Positions 1-14,414 of a stretch of 64,000 nt of DNA are shown one piece after another. The notes beneath the pieces are model-generated. The model did not search any database, was not told the origin of the DNA, and saw only the letters and a program-made list of their open reading frames with translations. The position numbers and the translations under genes were made by a program. Location of the stretch: the NCBI GenBank assembly GCA_029204225.1, contig CM055096.1:41722901-41786900 (forward strand). Reading direction: 5' to 3'. Source of the DNA: Diphasiastrum complanatum. Lineage: Eukaryota; Streptophyta; Lycopodiopsida; Lycopodiales; Lycopodiaceae. Each line of letters begins with the position of its first letter. Positions within the stretch are counted from its first letter, which is position 1.

Positions 1-895
1 CTTTTTGTAGCCTATCCATTGGAAAAAATAGTCTAAGACGCTTTCAATTGTTTGAGATCTATTAAAAAAAGGGGCTATAGCTACCATGGATGACGATGCT
101 AGCTAAAACTCTTTTTTTTGTAGCCTACTCTTTGGATAAAATAGCCTTGCACTCATTTAATTGTCTGACATTTGAAGATAAATTAGCCTTGAGCTTCAAA
201 TAAAAAAAAAAAGGGGTTGTAGGTACTTTCCCAACAATGATAGCTTTTGCCATTTTTTTTGTTGTAGCCTATCCATTGAAAAAAATTGCCTTGCACTTTT
301 TCAATTATTTGAGATTTGAAGCCTTGCTCTCTCTCAATTGTCTAAAGCTTGAAAACAAGAAATGCCTATTGTAACACACTTGAAATAGCCCAAGGTTGAG
401 ATAGCTCAAGGTCAAAAATATATTGAAGGGACAAAATAGCCCAAGGTTGGAAAAATCATTGAAAGGTTAAAATAGGCCCAAATAGCAAATCAACCAACAC
501 ATTCAAAATAGCCTAGGATAGAGAACTAGCTTGGGTGAAAAATGCATTGAAAGAGGTGAAATAGCCTAGGGTAGAGATAGTCTAGGATTGAATTAGTCAA
601 TATGGTACCTCCAACCCTTTCTTTGTAGCCTATTCGATAAAAAAGAAAAATAGCCTTGCATTTTTTATTTGAAATGTTTGAGTTTTGAAGAAAAAACAAC
701 TTTATACTTTCTCATTCGTTTGAGATTAAACAAAAACATTGTAGCAACCAATCTTAATGATGGTAGCTAGAGCCTACTTTATTTTGTAGCCTATCCATTG
801 GAAAAAAACAATATTACACTCTCTCAATTGTGTGAAATTTAAAGGGAAAAAAGGGCCTACTACGTTACCATCACTCGTTGGTGCCCTAAATAAAC
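1..895. repeat. diverged tandem repeats, about 120-150 bp period
   Basis: The phrase TTTTGTAGCCTATCCATTGG recurs with changes near 5, 112, 255, 620 and 775. It is followed each time by an AT-rich block ending in TCAATTGTTTGAG and often by a GGGGCTATAGCTACC-like block. Between 370 and 600 a shorter word, AATAGCCCAAGGTTG, is repeated several times. No coding potential is seen. It could be a degraded satellite or the edge of a transposon. Confidence 0.6.
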
Positions 896-1142
896 TCAAA
901 AAGAGCCTTTACCTTACAAGTCTAAACATGTTTGTTAGTCAGGATTAATGAACTCACTAATTGTCCTATGTGACAGTTTACCCTAGGTTTATCAGGAGTT
1001 AAATCACACTAGACTTCAATCAAACCTAGTGTACTAAAGCAAGCACAATAATGATTTTCGTGTAAGCTCAAATTTTAAACGAGTCTGATCTTCACTTTTC
1101 AAGCCCGAAGTTTTTTACTTAGGCTATTTTTACCTTTTTGGC

Positions 1143-4010
<2,868 letters not shown>

Positions 4011-4012
4011 TT

Positions 4013-4014
<2 letters not shown>

Positions 4015-4093
<79 letters not shown>
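4015..4093. repeat. (CT)n microsatellite
   Basis: About 38 consecutive CT units directly visible. Confidence 0.98.
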
Positions 4094-4094
<1 letters not shown>

Positions 4095-4142
4095 CCACAA
4101 GTGGAGACCATCTATGCCACTCCTCTCTTTCTCTGTCTAAAA

Positions 4143-5064
4143 TGTGGGAACCACGTATGACTTGATCTTTCTTGTAGGGAAAAAATACGTGGTGGACGGA
4201 CAAGTCGAACAATCAGACCAGACGATCCTACTACCACACGAAAGAGGTAGTCGACTGATTCCCTTGGTGCGCGCATTACTACAATAGTAGACAAACACAA
4301 AACAGAGTTTGATTGCACGGTTATTTGCGAAAGTGGAAGAGCATACAATCAGACGAAGCAATAAGAGAGTAAGACAGAAAACGAAATAGCAAAACATACA
4401 ATTTTGACAAAGAATCTAAATGCAAAACCAAGACAATAATTGATTCAGATTAATGTATAGAAATACAAATCAGATTGATGCTATGAGCACAAGATAATAG
4501 CGGGCGAAACCGCATGCTCAAGAAGCTAACTCCGCTCTGTAAACGCTATGAGCTTATTATTGACAATCAATTTGAAAGAAAGAATCGATGCATGAAAGCA
4601 TCTACTGTGTCTGTCTCTAACCGCATAATACATGGCATGATATTGATTTCAATTACTATCTCTATATACAATTTACAGTAGTGGAGAGAAGGTGGCGTGG
4701 AGCCGTTGCACCATCCGGAGTAGATCGTGGCTTATGTTGTCATTGTCCAAGTAGTTGCATGGTACATGAAGTGGACATGAGAGGGCTTTGATTGTTCGGA
4801 GTCGAGCGTGTTGCTGCCGATAGTCAATAAAGTTGGGATAGTTGGTCGATTCGACAAGGCAGGCTTCCCCGACAAGTCGGCCAAGTCGGGCTTCCCTAAT
4901 AAGTCGGCAAACTTCGACAAGTTGGATTGCCACTCTCTTGCTTGTCTTCAATAATAGAGTATTTTTGCAGACCCTGCAACAATGTATGTAAAGCTACATC
5001 AATATGAATGGAACTAGATTAACATGGGATTTAGGAGACTAGAGGAATAAATCCAACATCTCTC
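4143..5064 (-). mobile_element. solo copia-type LTR, minus strand
   Basis: Read on the minus strand this begins TGTTGGATTTATTCC and continues with CTAGTCTCCTAAATCCC. That closely matches the 3' LTR start at 22,606 (TGTTGGATTTACTCC). A second matching block is the AAACCGCATG region near 4,505, which is the reverse complement of the block near 23,160. The far end near 4,143 reads CCCACA on the minus strand, a decayed form of the CCAACA terminus. The size of about 0.92 kb fits the other two LTRs (1,081 and 947 bp). No internal coding region adjoins it, so a solo LTR is the simplest reading. Confidence 0.75.
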
Positions 5065-5069
5065 TCTAT

Positions 5070-5700
5070 TCCTCATGGGGACCACCCATTCTTCTCTCCC
5101 CCTCTTGAGGTGGGGACCATCTTTTTTTTGTAATGGCATATTTTATGATTCATAAAAATTTATGAAATCTACATTATGGGAGCCCTTCAACATTTTTATT
5201 CCCTGTTAAGCCATAACTCCTATTTTCCACAAAATGATGCACTTTAAGATACAAAGACCCACTTTAAAAGGATCCTTTACTAAAGGATAAAAATTGAAAA
5301 GACTATTAACCAAGACTAAGATTTTTTTATAGTGTATAAACTTCTTGATTAACAACATGGAAAGTATAAGCTTTTTCAGCATGCTTCTTTCCAAGCAACT
5401 TTCAAGAATAATTTTTCTTTTTAGTAGCATACTTTGTTTATTAGTTCAAGAATATCAATTCTATCTTGGTTTGCAATCCCAGTTTATTTGAAAACCTTGG
5501 TTTTCCTTGTTATGTAACAATCGAGACATCATTCAATTTTGAATATCCGAGTTTGAAAATGTAGAGATAATGGTGGTAGGATCCAAAATATCTTCCTAAA
5601 CAAAAACATAAAAGCACCTTTTTGAAATTCCAAATTCAAGTCAAGAGCTATGGCTGCCCATTAATATTATTGTTACTATCTCCATACACAAACGTTTGTC
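5070..5700. other. gene-free interval before the KIX gene
   Basis: AT-rich sequence with short frames only. No protein similarity was recognised. Confidence 0.4.
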
Positions 5701-5709
5701 TTTTGAGCA

Positions 5710-5718
5710 TTATATATA
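5710..5718 (+). promoter_or_regulatory. possible TATA box of the KIX gene
   Basis: TTATATATA followed by ACAAAAAGC, about 440 bp upstream of the KIX start codon. This would need a 5' leader of roughly 400 nt or an upstream noncoding exon. It is positional inference only. Confidence 0.3.
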
Positions 5719-6155
5719 CAAAAAGCAGTCAAGCCACATGGCATACTTGGGCAGCTGCTGCGAGCTTAATAAAGAGCTTTCTCACCACCTTCCTTCTCAT
5801 GTTCCTAACGATGGCGGGCCTCTTTGCCATCTTCTCATAAGATGCTGCCAGGAAATAGATCATCTATGCCTTTTATATATCTGCTTAATACTGAACAGTA
5901 GTGAGGTATGTAATGCCAGTGTTTATGATTCCTGATGAAGAAGATCTAGATCTCTCGTGAATAGCGTTTGTGATTGTTGGTTGAGGAGGTTGGAATTGAG
6001 TGCCACTAAAGCTACTGCAAGATCTAAATTTCCGTTGCCATTGGGCGGTTTGGATACAGGGTCCTGTCAGGATTTAGGTGGTATAAGCGTTAGAAAAGGG
6101 TTAAGCGAACTTGCAGTTGTCCTGTCAGGTTGTTTGATCGTTTGACTAGAGAAAG

Positions 6156-7417
6156 ATGACGCGGGAGTGTGATTGGAAAAAAGAATTAAGCATTAATTCC
6201 AGAAGGAGAATTATCAACAAGCTGTAAGTTGCTTCATATGCTTGCTGGTCACTCTTTTGTACATGTCATGATGAAGTAGATCCAGTACTAGTTAGAGACA
6301 AAAATTTCCTGCATCTGTATTGCACGATGTGTAGGTGTAGGTGTAGCGTACTGTCCAGTCGCTAGATAACGCCACATTTATTGTATATAAAAGAAAGAGA
6401 TGTCATTCAGTTTGAAAAAGCTTTGTTGAATGACTATATTATTAGCGTTACACATCTCTCATGTCTCTCTATGCCTCTCTCTATAATTATACCTGTTCCG
6501 CAAACGTGAGTTAGGAACCTGTGTGTCCTGCTTTGAGGTGACTTTTCTTAGACCTCTTTACATATGATTCTAAATGATAATCACAAGATGCCTTACAATG
6601 GCACCCTTACTGGCAAAAAATCAGTTTCAGAAGATATCGAAGTTGTACCTTATTTATATGCAAGCGAAGAAGCTCCGAAGACTCATCCTGTGCATTAATG
6701 CTCTTTGCAGAATGGAAGTATTCCAAAAGCGTCTGGGCTTTGAAAGCTCACAAAATATAGAAAAGCTTCTGTGGATCTTGCAGCGCTTTGAGGCTAAAGC
6801 ATTGAAAAATGCAGAAGACAAGGTATGGTCTCTCTCCAGGTTACCGCAAGAGTTTGTGCTCTGATTCAAAGTGTTTTTCGATGCTTACGCTTCATACTTT
6901 TCGATACAAGGTGTTATGCTTGTTAATTGGCACTTACAGATGTTATTGCCTTAACATTTCTGTATTGTATATGCCGCAATATTGCGTAGCATAATTCTGC
7001 GATGCTGTTGGGCAACTCAAAAACATCAAAACACGTATGATACTGCAGATTTTATGATGGGTTATGACGACATAAGTTTGCACTTGCAGGAGCAATATCT
7101 GAAAACTATCTCTTTGAAGATCTTGTTGCTTGAATCATTAAGGGTGGATCTACTCGCTAGAGCCGAATCTGGAAACTACGATCTATGTTGGCTAAAACGA
7201 GCGAAATACCAGGTAAGATAGTAATTTTAGAATAAGTAAAAAGACTACTTGATGTACTTGTAGCATCTACTTGCTCTTGGCTGAAAGTCGTAACTGCTGT
7301 ATATTGTGTGTTTCGTTTGTCAAGCACTTACATGAACAGTTTGTCTTGCAGAACTTGAGGAAACAACAAGAACTCTACAAGTACATGCGACAAATGCAAC
7401 TAAATGAAGATCTATGA
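6156..7417 (+). CDS. KIX-domain protein of MED15 type, four exons
   Basis: Four exons splice in frame: 6156-6223, 6711-6822, 7090-7212 and 7352-7417. They use GTAAGT, GTATGG and GTAAGA donors and TTTGCAG, CTTGCAG and CTTGCAG acceptors. The product is 122 residues. It matches the KIX three-helix domain at the N terminus of plant Mediator tail subunit MED15: DW near residues 6-7, SRRRIINK (15-22), an RFE segment (48-50) and YLKTISLKILLLES across exon 3 (63-76). In MED15 this domain binds activator proteins and couples them to RNA polymerase II in the nucleus. The start ATG follows an in-frame TAG at 6147. The protein ends 44 residues after the KIX domain with a charged, Gln-rich helix, so it lacks the long Gln-rich body of full MED15. 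It could be a stand-alone KIX protein or a truncated paralogue. All splice phases agree, so the gene looks intact. Confidence 0.85.
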
Positions 7418-7419
7418 CG

Positions 7420-8880
7420 ACTGTAAAATTTTCAGATCTTCCTGAGTTCAAACATATGCAAATCCAGCAACATGGATATTGTTATCATCATTTTCCTGTT
7501 ACAAGGCCAAACAGACTGTACACATTTGAGCATACTTCAGCCATGGAAAGAAAAGGATCGACAACATGGCAACTCGTACCATGATTGTCACAACCATTTT
7601 CACTCTTGTATTATATGTCACCAAGTTTGGAACAAAAGAGTTTACATTCAATTACAGAGAAGTGATCATTATTGTCTCAAGTGTCCACCTCAATTTATTC
7701 ATTGGTTGATTTATGGATGTTTATGAAATACTACTCTCAGTATGTGACCTTATTGTATGATATTATCAATTTTACATTAAACCAGTATAATCCAAGTACT
7801 AGTTAATCACTGGATGTTAACAAAACAAAAGCATGCATAAACATGAAACGATTTACCCATGATCACTAATGTTTGAATTAGTTAGTTTCATAGGCTATAT
7901 AATGGCATCATTTCGTCATATAGTTAGTATTTCCATATAATTCAAAATGTGTAGAGAGTCAATTTTGAATAGTTTGAGTTGGCAAACAAATCTAGCTACA
8001 AATAATAGCGTAGACCTACACAAAAGTGAGGTTTCTTGTTGAAAAATAATTTAACCTATTATAAATGGCTAGGATCAAACTAAATCAGAGGCTTTTATCA
8101 ATCTTTTACCTGGATTTTTTTTTCTTAAGTGTTTGGACGACCTCTTTGATAGCTTTCACATGATGTTATTGGTGCATGTGCCTTTGATTTCACATGAGAG
8201 GGTGGCCGAACACTAGTTAATTAAGGCTTGAGTTGGTGAATGACATTCAAAGTGCTTTAATTTTGATCCATTCTTTGCCCTAAAATGTGGAAGTTGTGCC
8301 CAATTTGTGATTCAAGATGGATGTTTGTTGGTCTCTTTTGTGCTAGTAAAGTTTTTAAAATTTGATTTATGAATTAGACTAGAAAGCCAAAAACTTTCAA
8401 TTGAACATTTCAAGTCATTAAAAAAAAACCAAACCTTTCTCTCTTTTGTCATGTACTTTTTTTTAAAAAATTTGTTTTGTTTTAGCATTAGAGGAGTTTC
8501 AAGTCCAAAAAAAAGCCTTTTTTAAAAATGTTGTTTATTTTTTTCTCAAGATTCTTTTACACATGGACCATTCAAAACACAAATTTGAAATCTACATAAT
8601 GTAGCTCATTAAAAATTGAAAAAAAGACAATTTTTAATAAAACTGTAATTTGGGGTCATGGGCAACCTGCAAAAATGATATGTTATGTATAGTCTAATAT
8701 GCAATTTATCAAAAAGAAAAAAAAAGTATAACTTTTAACAATGGCTTTGATTGAAATGAAAATGGTGCCATTAGGAAGTGCTCGATGAGTCGAACGACCA
8801 TGAGGGTCGCAAACTATTTGATAATGAGAAAAATAAGCTTGTTACTTGCATCAAGAAAAGGAAATTTGTACTAGGCTAGT
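7420..8880. other. 3' flank and gene-free AT-rich interval
   Basis: Several homopolymer A/T runs and no convincing frame. It includes the 3' untranslated region of the KIX gene. No repeat family was recognised. Confidence 0.4.
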
Positions 8881-8901
8881 ATAATTCTCACAAGCACTCT
8901 G

Positions 8902-9386
8902 TTGGTTACTGATACTAATTGGCCAAGTGATTTGGAAGACGTTTGTAACGTTTCCACTCGGAGCACTTCAAAATCACCCAAACCAACAAAAGAGAGTTTA
9001 GCTAAGACTCAGAAGAATAAGAGAAAGCATCCGACAAAGAAGTTGAAGAACAAGTTTGTTACTCAAAATGACTTGAAGGACGACTCTGATTATGACAAAA
9101 ACGTTGTGTCAATAGTGATTGGAGTTTGGAAGATGTATGGGCTATGGTTGGTTTGACATTTGCTGATGTGCCCACAAATTTTGTGTTCAGTATCAACGGA
9201 CAAACTGTAAGTATGAACAATAAACGTGTTTTCAGATTTTTTAAATGGTTGTTGAACACATATATAAAATAAATCGTAATATTTAAATGGTGGTGTCTGG
9301 TTTTGCAGAGCAGGAGATGTGTAGAAAAACACCAAAAGTGCACTTCATTTTCAGATTCGGTCACCGTAAAAATACATGAACTATGA
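8902..9386 (+). CDS. hypothetical small gene, at least two exons
   Basis: A lysine- and serine-rich frame from 8902 (SKSPKPTKESLAKTQKNK and following) is followed, after a one-base frame change in an A-run near 9100, by a segment reading SDWSLEDVW. This segment ends at a GTAAGT donor (9207). A TTTTGCAG acceptor (ends 9308) opens a 26-codon exon that stops with TGA at 9384-9386, and both splice edges are phase 0. The N-terminal part is basic and could be nuclear. The words SDLEDV and SLEDV occur about 60 codons apart, suggesting an internal duplication. I recognise no family. The frame change suggests either an additional intron or a decayed copy. It lies 470 bp upstream of the histone-like gene on the same strand. 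Confidence 0.4.
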
Positions 9387-9677
9387 GATGCTCTTATGTA
9401 CTAGCTTTAACTAATAAGATTGATCTATCCGATGGGATTTCATCAGAGATTTGGTTTTATCGTTTCCATGTTTGTTGAGACATGAGCTATGGTTTGGTTT
9501 GGTATGCAATTTCAATGTAAATGTTTTGACTAACAACGGATAGACATTTTTTCTAAGTAATTGTGAATGTTATGCTTTGGAAATGTATAGAATTTCATTT
9601 TGTATATATATTTTCTAATTTACTATTTGAACAATCTAGAGATTTTTTTGAACGCCTACTATAACTGGAAAGGCATA

Positions 9678-9686
9678 CTATATAAG
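9678..9686 (+). promoter_or_regulatory. TATA box of the H3/CENH3-like gene
   Basis: CTATATAAG lies 166 bp upstream of the ATG at 9852, with a pyrimidine-rich start-like region (CACTTCATCC) about 30 bp downstream. Spacing is normal for a plant promoter. Confidence 0.5.
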
Positions 9687-9851
9687 GGTGTGTGGGTCCC
9701 CATTTCGCCACTTCATCCTTAGTGTCAGAGAGCCTTTCTCGTTTCTCAGAGTTTGCTATCATCCTTCTATGCTCACTCAAGTGCAAATTAGCCTCGTTAT
9801 TGCAATTCCTATACATTAGTACACTTTCATATTGGGATGGACACCTAGTTT

Positions 9852-11097
9852 ATGGCACGTACAAAACAGACATCAAAAAGAAATCCGAGGGAAACAACAT
9901 TATTGCACCAAGCCACTTTAGAAGCTATAGAAACACGGGAAAGACACACTAGGAGTGGGAGTAGGAGCAGAAGTAGCAGCATTGAACTAGTGGAGGGAGG
10001 AATGGACCAAAATCAAGAGGAGCGGACAACCATGCATGATGCCGCGAATGTTACCATGGATTGTAAGCAGCAGCAGGGGCAGGAGCAATGTGAGCAGCAA
10101 CAGCCAGAGGATCCTGATCAAATGCAGCAATATGACTAGGCGAACGAGCAGGATCAACAGCAACAACTAGCTATGGATGAGCAGCAAGTGGCAGGAGTAG
10201 CAGAGGACACCCTTCTACAAGATTTTTGTGTGAGGTCAGTGCTAGGAAGACCCTCTCCAACATAGAGCCAGCGCGATGCCACTCAGGCTTTTTTGACATT
10301 GAGATGGCTGCTTCTGGGCTGATTCCCAATGATTTCCTTGAGATCTTCGACGATCAGGGTCCTCTTGATGGCTTTGTGATTAGTTCAGCAGGAGTCGGAG
10401 CAACTTCGGGGAACTCCACTCCGACACAATCACTCGGACATGTGAAAGGGCCTGTGATGGGGCCCATGATGTCCTTGCTTGTCGGCTCGGACAAGACACC
10501 CCATGGAGAAACCATTGGGGAGGCTTCTCAGCATGTCACCCCCACATCACGGCCTAAAACGAGAGCTGCACATTGAAAGAGAGGTCGCTCAAAGCCTTGA
10601 TGCCTACCGCGGACCATCCCTCAACCACAGCCACAAGCTCCCCAGGTGCCACCAGCTTAGTTAGCACCAGAGGTGCCCAGGACCCCCTGCAGCTCCCACG
10701 TAAGACGAGGCAGGTCAGCCAACAACACGGAAAAGGGCAGCCACACGTCCACCACCCTGGCAAGGCAAGGCCCTTAGAAGGATGCAGCCTTCGCAACGGA
10801 GAAAGAGTCGTCTTTTCAATTGGTATAAAGAGATTTGGAAATACTAGAAATCCACTGAATTCTGGCATACCGAGAGCCCCATTTATTCGGACCATCAAGG
10901 AGATCATGGATGAATTCTCCCTTGGGCTGAGGATTACGGGTGAGGCCACTTCGGCTATCCAAGAGGCAACGGAGATGTATTTAACAAATCTCTTTGAAGA
11001 CTCATTTTTGTGTGTTGTCCATTGTAAGAGAGCTACTATACTTCCCAAAGATATTTTGTTAACAAAGCGGCTGAGACGCGACAGGAATAAAAAATGA
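9852..11097 (+). pseudogene. histone H3/CENH3-like gene with broken frame
   Basis: The ATG at 9852 opens with MARTKQTSKRNPRE. This is the H3 tail through T6, with K4 kept and the K9 position changed to Arg. It leads into a Ser/Arg stretch and a Gln-rich linker. The histone fold ends at 11097. IPRAPFIR starts near 10867, then LRITGEATSAIQEATEMYL (alpha2), LFEDSFLCVVHCKR and ILPKDILLTKRLRR (alpha3). The LIP-type start before PRAPF and the MARTK beginning both resemble plant CENH3, although loop 1 is not lengthened. The alphaN helix (KEIWKY...KSTEF) is in the tail's frame and is hit by TAG at 10845-10847. A one-base shift near 10856-10867 then moves the fold into another frame. Another TAG at 10137 also sits in the tail frame. 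The linker between about 10,220 and 10,780 changes frame repeatedly and may hold an intron. Most likely a decaying centromeric-type H3 gene. A spliced functional form cannot be fully excluded. Confidence 0.75.
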
Positions 11098-11099
11098 TG

Positions 11100-11634
11100 T
11101 ACTTCAAATTTTGATATAATATGTACAGAAAATCACTTTTATATTCAGACTCTGTTGAATTATTCTGGGAATTCATTTTACAATGAAATCTAGTTCTCTG
11201 TGAATGTTTTTGGTTCAATGATATTGTTTCAATGATTTTTGTTTCAATGCTTTTGTTGCAGACAAGGGCGCGAAGGGGGGGTGTTTGACCAGGTCAAACG
11301 GCCTCCCTCCTCGCCCTTGCATGCAAAATGGCAAATTAATGCCTAGTAGTAACTATGAATACCTGAAATTTAGATAATTAGAAGAAATTTCATATCCTAC
11401 CATAATGAATAAAATTTCGAAACACATGTAGTTGGAATTGAAATATTTTGAATAAAAACACATTTTGCATTAATTTTTTTTTACATTAGCCAGTGCTTCT
11501 AGGAATGACTCTAATCTATTTTCTAATCCTGCCGCCATAAGTAATCTGGACTCAAACCCCGGGCAGAGGTCGTTCAAGATAGCGTTCCTTCATACACAAT
11601 AGGCCTTTGGTGCAGTCTGTGGAAGTTGAACATG
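11100..11634. other. short interval between H3-like gene and minus-strand gene
   Basis: 3' flank of both convergent genes. It contains a GGGGGGGTGTTTGACC tract near 11,275 and no recognisable coding sequence. Confidence 0.4.
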
Positions 11635-13227
11635 CTACGAGGTGCTTTGACAAGAGCACTTGACAAGCTCAGTGGGCCCATTAGGACTATACTCATTGCT
11701 GAAACATAAGATGTAGTTGTCTGGGAATTGTCCAATGTAGTGAGCAAGGGACACATCTAGCCTTTGCTTTGTTCGGCCCTCATGAGAACCTCCGCCCCTC
11801 AATGCAAAACTGTCAATCTCCACCGCATACTGCATTACATTGTATAAGAATGTTATAATTACAATGAACAGATTAAGAAATGGAAATAAGCATGGACGAG
11901 AATATTTGTTGACGAACATCTTGCCTAAGGTCATGCATCCTCTTTCTCATTGCAAGGACAATTCTGTGGCCTTTGTATGGCATCTCAGTTGTGCCAACCG
12001 GTAATTTTACAAATTGTTTATGCTCAACCACTGGTGGCTACAAAGTCTTCAATTCACACAAAACTTTTGCCAGAGCTTGCTCAGTACTATCTGTGTCATC
12101 TCCAATTAGTTGTCCGAATGTATCGTCTAGCATTGAGTGGTCAAAAGTATTGGTGCCATTTTGCAATTTCACTAATCCTACCAACATCTCATCCTCTCGT
12201 AAGTTGAGGATATGTTGCAAGTCATGCAGAAACAAATACTCTTGCCCATTAATTATCACTAGGGCAAGGTTATGTATTCGCAAGATGTGATCGGAGTCAT
12301 CTACATCCTCCGGTTGAGCAGATGTTGATGCCACTGAAGACATTTGTCGTGCAAGCTCTACTTCGTTCTCGGGGGTTAATTCCTCTTCCCGCTCTTCCGT
12401 TTCACTGACCTTCACGCTAGAATCATGTTTTTCTTCAACGGTATTTGTAGGAAATGCATTCAGCAAAAAAATCACAGTAATTTCACCTAACAAGAACTTC
12501 TTTCCTACACTTTTGAGATTAAAATTTACTTGTTGATCATGCGTTAACTCCAAAAAGCTGAGTTTAATTTTACACATAGAAAATTTTTTTGATACTCCCT
12601 CCTTATTTATCTTTACAGAAAGGATGTTCAAGCTCCAATGCCGACTGCAACAACCAAAATACAAAATATCGATAAATCCATATTTATGAAAGAATATCTT
12701 ACTTATTAAAGCACTGAAGCATGCAACAATCTAGATTAAAGCAACAAAAACAAAGAGCAATCCTCACTTATTTTCATATGGAATCAAATAAAATTTTGCC
12801 ACAGGACTGCATTCAATAAAATATACAACCTTCTCAAAATTTGCTTCTTTCGCCTTTATCGCTTCGATGAAAAATGGACTAACAACAAAAACTATACCAT
12901 GGGAATCAAAACTAATACTATTCTGCAAAAAAGAAACTCTGGCTTCTACTATTACATCTGAAATTTCTGAGGTTTTATCTTTCAGCTCGGCACAAAATTT
13001 GGAATCTAATCTAAAGCTTGTACGTGTATTTGGAAGAAAAAAATCAAAAAAATTGCCAAGAAGATCAATTTTACGTATTGATTATAATGGTCAGAATCAA
13101 AATAAAGTTGGGCTGGATCGTATGGAATTCTTACAAAAAGATTATGTATAGGAACAGAAACAAAAGTAGAGACAATATTTACAGATTTCTCTGTTATTTT
13201 GTTGAGCTCCTCTTGGGTAATCAACAC
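11635..13227 (-). CDS. hypothetical multi-exon gene, minus strand
   Basis: The exon edges are consistent. An exon ending at 12768 (donor GTGAGG) joins in phase 2/1 to an exon starting at 12644 (acceptor GTTGCAG). This gives a protein with SFDSHGIVFVVSPFFIEAI, a CKIKLSFLELTH segment, an acidic Glu-rich middle and NGQEYLFLHDLQHILNL. That frame meets TAG at 12038, but in-frame sequence continues beyond it (PPVVEHKQFVKLPVG). A last exon 11635-11829, after a TAATGCAG acceptor, encodes LRGGGSHEGRTKQRLDVSL and ends in CSCQSTS. An upstream exon near 13,130-13,227 ends at GTAAGA, and its join to the next exon is unresolved. I recognise no family. The internal TAG may be a C-to-T change of a Gln codon, or the true stop with the last exon alternative. 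Confidence 0.5.
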
Positions 13228-13266
13228 TTTTGGTGAAGAAACCTACTAAGGATTGAGCTTTGGACC

Positions 13267-14091
13267 ATGGTTGTTAGATTTTTCCTGTTAGTTTTGGTTT
13301 ATGGGCACATTGTTTTCACTAACCTTTGTGAAAATTTGAGATCAAGCATTGATGATATCTTGTTGGATCTAGATCATATGTTTGAGAGGGATTATTTCCA
13401 GAGGTTCAGGACTGAAGATATTCATATCTTTGATATCTCTGATGATCAAGAGAAAGGTAAGCAAGTGGAAGCGACTCACTTTGCTTTACTCACATGTTTT
13501 GGAGAATCTTCTTGTGTAGGTGATGCTATGCAAGCGGATATTGGTTCTCATGGTTTTCATGATGGAAAATCAAGTAATGGATCTGAAAAACAAATTTTTC
13601 TCAATGAATTTGATGGTCAAGAGGAAGATCAAGAGGTTGGTCTCAAAGGGCTTCAACAACACAAAAGAAAAAGTGGCAATTTGGAGCTAGTCAAGAGCAT
13701 CAAAGGAAGGTTATTTGGCAAAGATGTTATGGATATGTTTTTGCAGATGTTTGAAGACTCGAGTAAGGTCAAAGGAGCAACAAGGAAGTGTTGTTCAAGT
13801 TTACTTTACTTGTTATATCTCATGTTTGAGCTATTTCATGTGAATGTGTGCAAATTGTCAAGATATGGACAAACTAGCTACATTGTCTTGGAATATCTTA
13901 TTGTTGGAGTTGTACTAGCATTCTTGGATGGTTTTGCTGATGGAAATGAACCTATTGGAGGTTCATTATATCACTCATCGATGATCCAATCTCAAGTGTT
14001 GAGCTACTTGATGCCAATGTTTGGAGATTGTCAATTTTTGGTGAATTCATGGTCATTTTCTTATGTCAAGTGGATCTTGAAGATGGACTAG
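13267..14091 (+). CDS. hypothetical 274-residue open reading frame
   Basis: This is the longest uninterrupted plus-strand frame in the region. It begins at ATG with a hydrophobic stretch (VRFFLLVLVYGHIVF, residues 3-17) that could be a signal anchor. An acidic and Gln/Lys-rich middle follows, then two further hydrophobic segments (about 179-195 and 205-220). No motif of any family was recognised. It lies about 440 bp before a purine-rich AAGAGGGAG tract that resembles a retrotransposon polypurine tract, so it may be a retroelement product rather than a cellular gene. Confidence 0.3.
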   Translation: MVVRFFLLVLVYGHIVFTNLCENLRSSIDDILLDLDHMFERDYFQRFRTEDIHIFDISDDQEKGKQVEATHFALLTCFGESSCVGDAMQADIGSHGFHDGKSSNGSEKQIFLNEFDGQEEDQEVGLKGLQQHKRKSGNLELVKSIKGRLFGKDVMDMFLQMFEDSSKVKGATRKCCSSLLYLLYLMFELFHVNVCKLSRYGQTSYIVLEYLIVGVVLAFLDGFADGNEPIGGSLYHSSMIQSQVLSYLMPMFGDCQFLVNSWSFSYVKWILKMD

Positions 14092-14414
14092 TGCAGCCTA
14101 CTTGTTGATGGAGTCATGTGGTGCTAGATTTGCATCATTGATATGCTCACCTACTCATGGATTTCCAAGGTTTGATGGATTTTTGTGGCAAGATGGAGAT
14201 GGAGGCTCATTCATGGAGTTTTATGGTAGAGACATATCAAGAAAGGACAAAGTTGGAGGAGGCAAGCAAGCAAAATGGTCATCAATCACATTTATTGTTT
14301 GGTTGCTGTAATTTTTCAGAGAGTTCAAAGTTAATCATTTCATTCACATTCTATTTGGTTCTTCATGTTCTAGTTATATCTTGATGTGTAAAATTAAGAA
14401 ATAGTGAAGCATCC

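Noticed and set aside
10573-10866. First half of the plus-strand 174-codon frame as part of the histone-like protein
   Set aside because: The true alphaN (KEIWKY..KSTEF) is in another frame at the same place, so the open stretch before IPRAPF is probably fortuitous.
9852-12040. TAG reassigned to glutamine (as in some green algae)
   Set aside because: The neprosin gene and other frames end properly with TAG, and many transposon stops are TGA or TAA. Decay by C-to-T explains the pattern better.
13267-14091. Calling this frame a membrane protein gene
   Set aside because: Hydrophobic segments exist but there is no motif or splice evidence, and it precedes an LTR-like polypurine tract, so function was left open.
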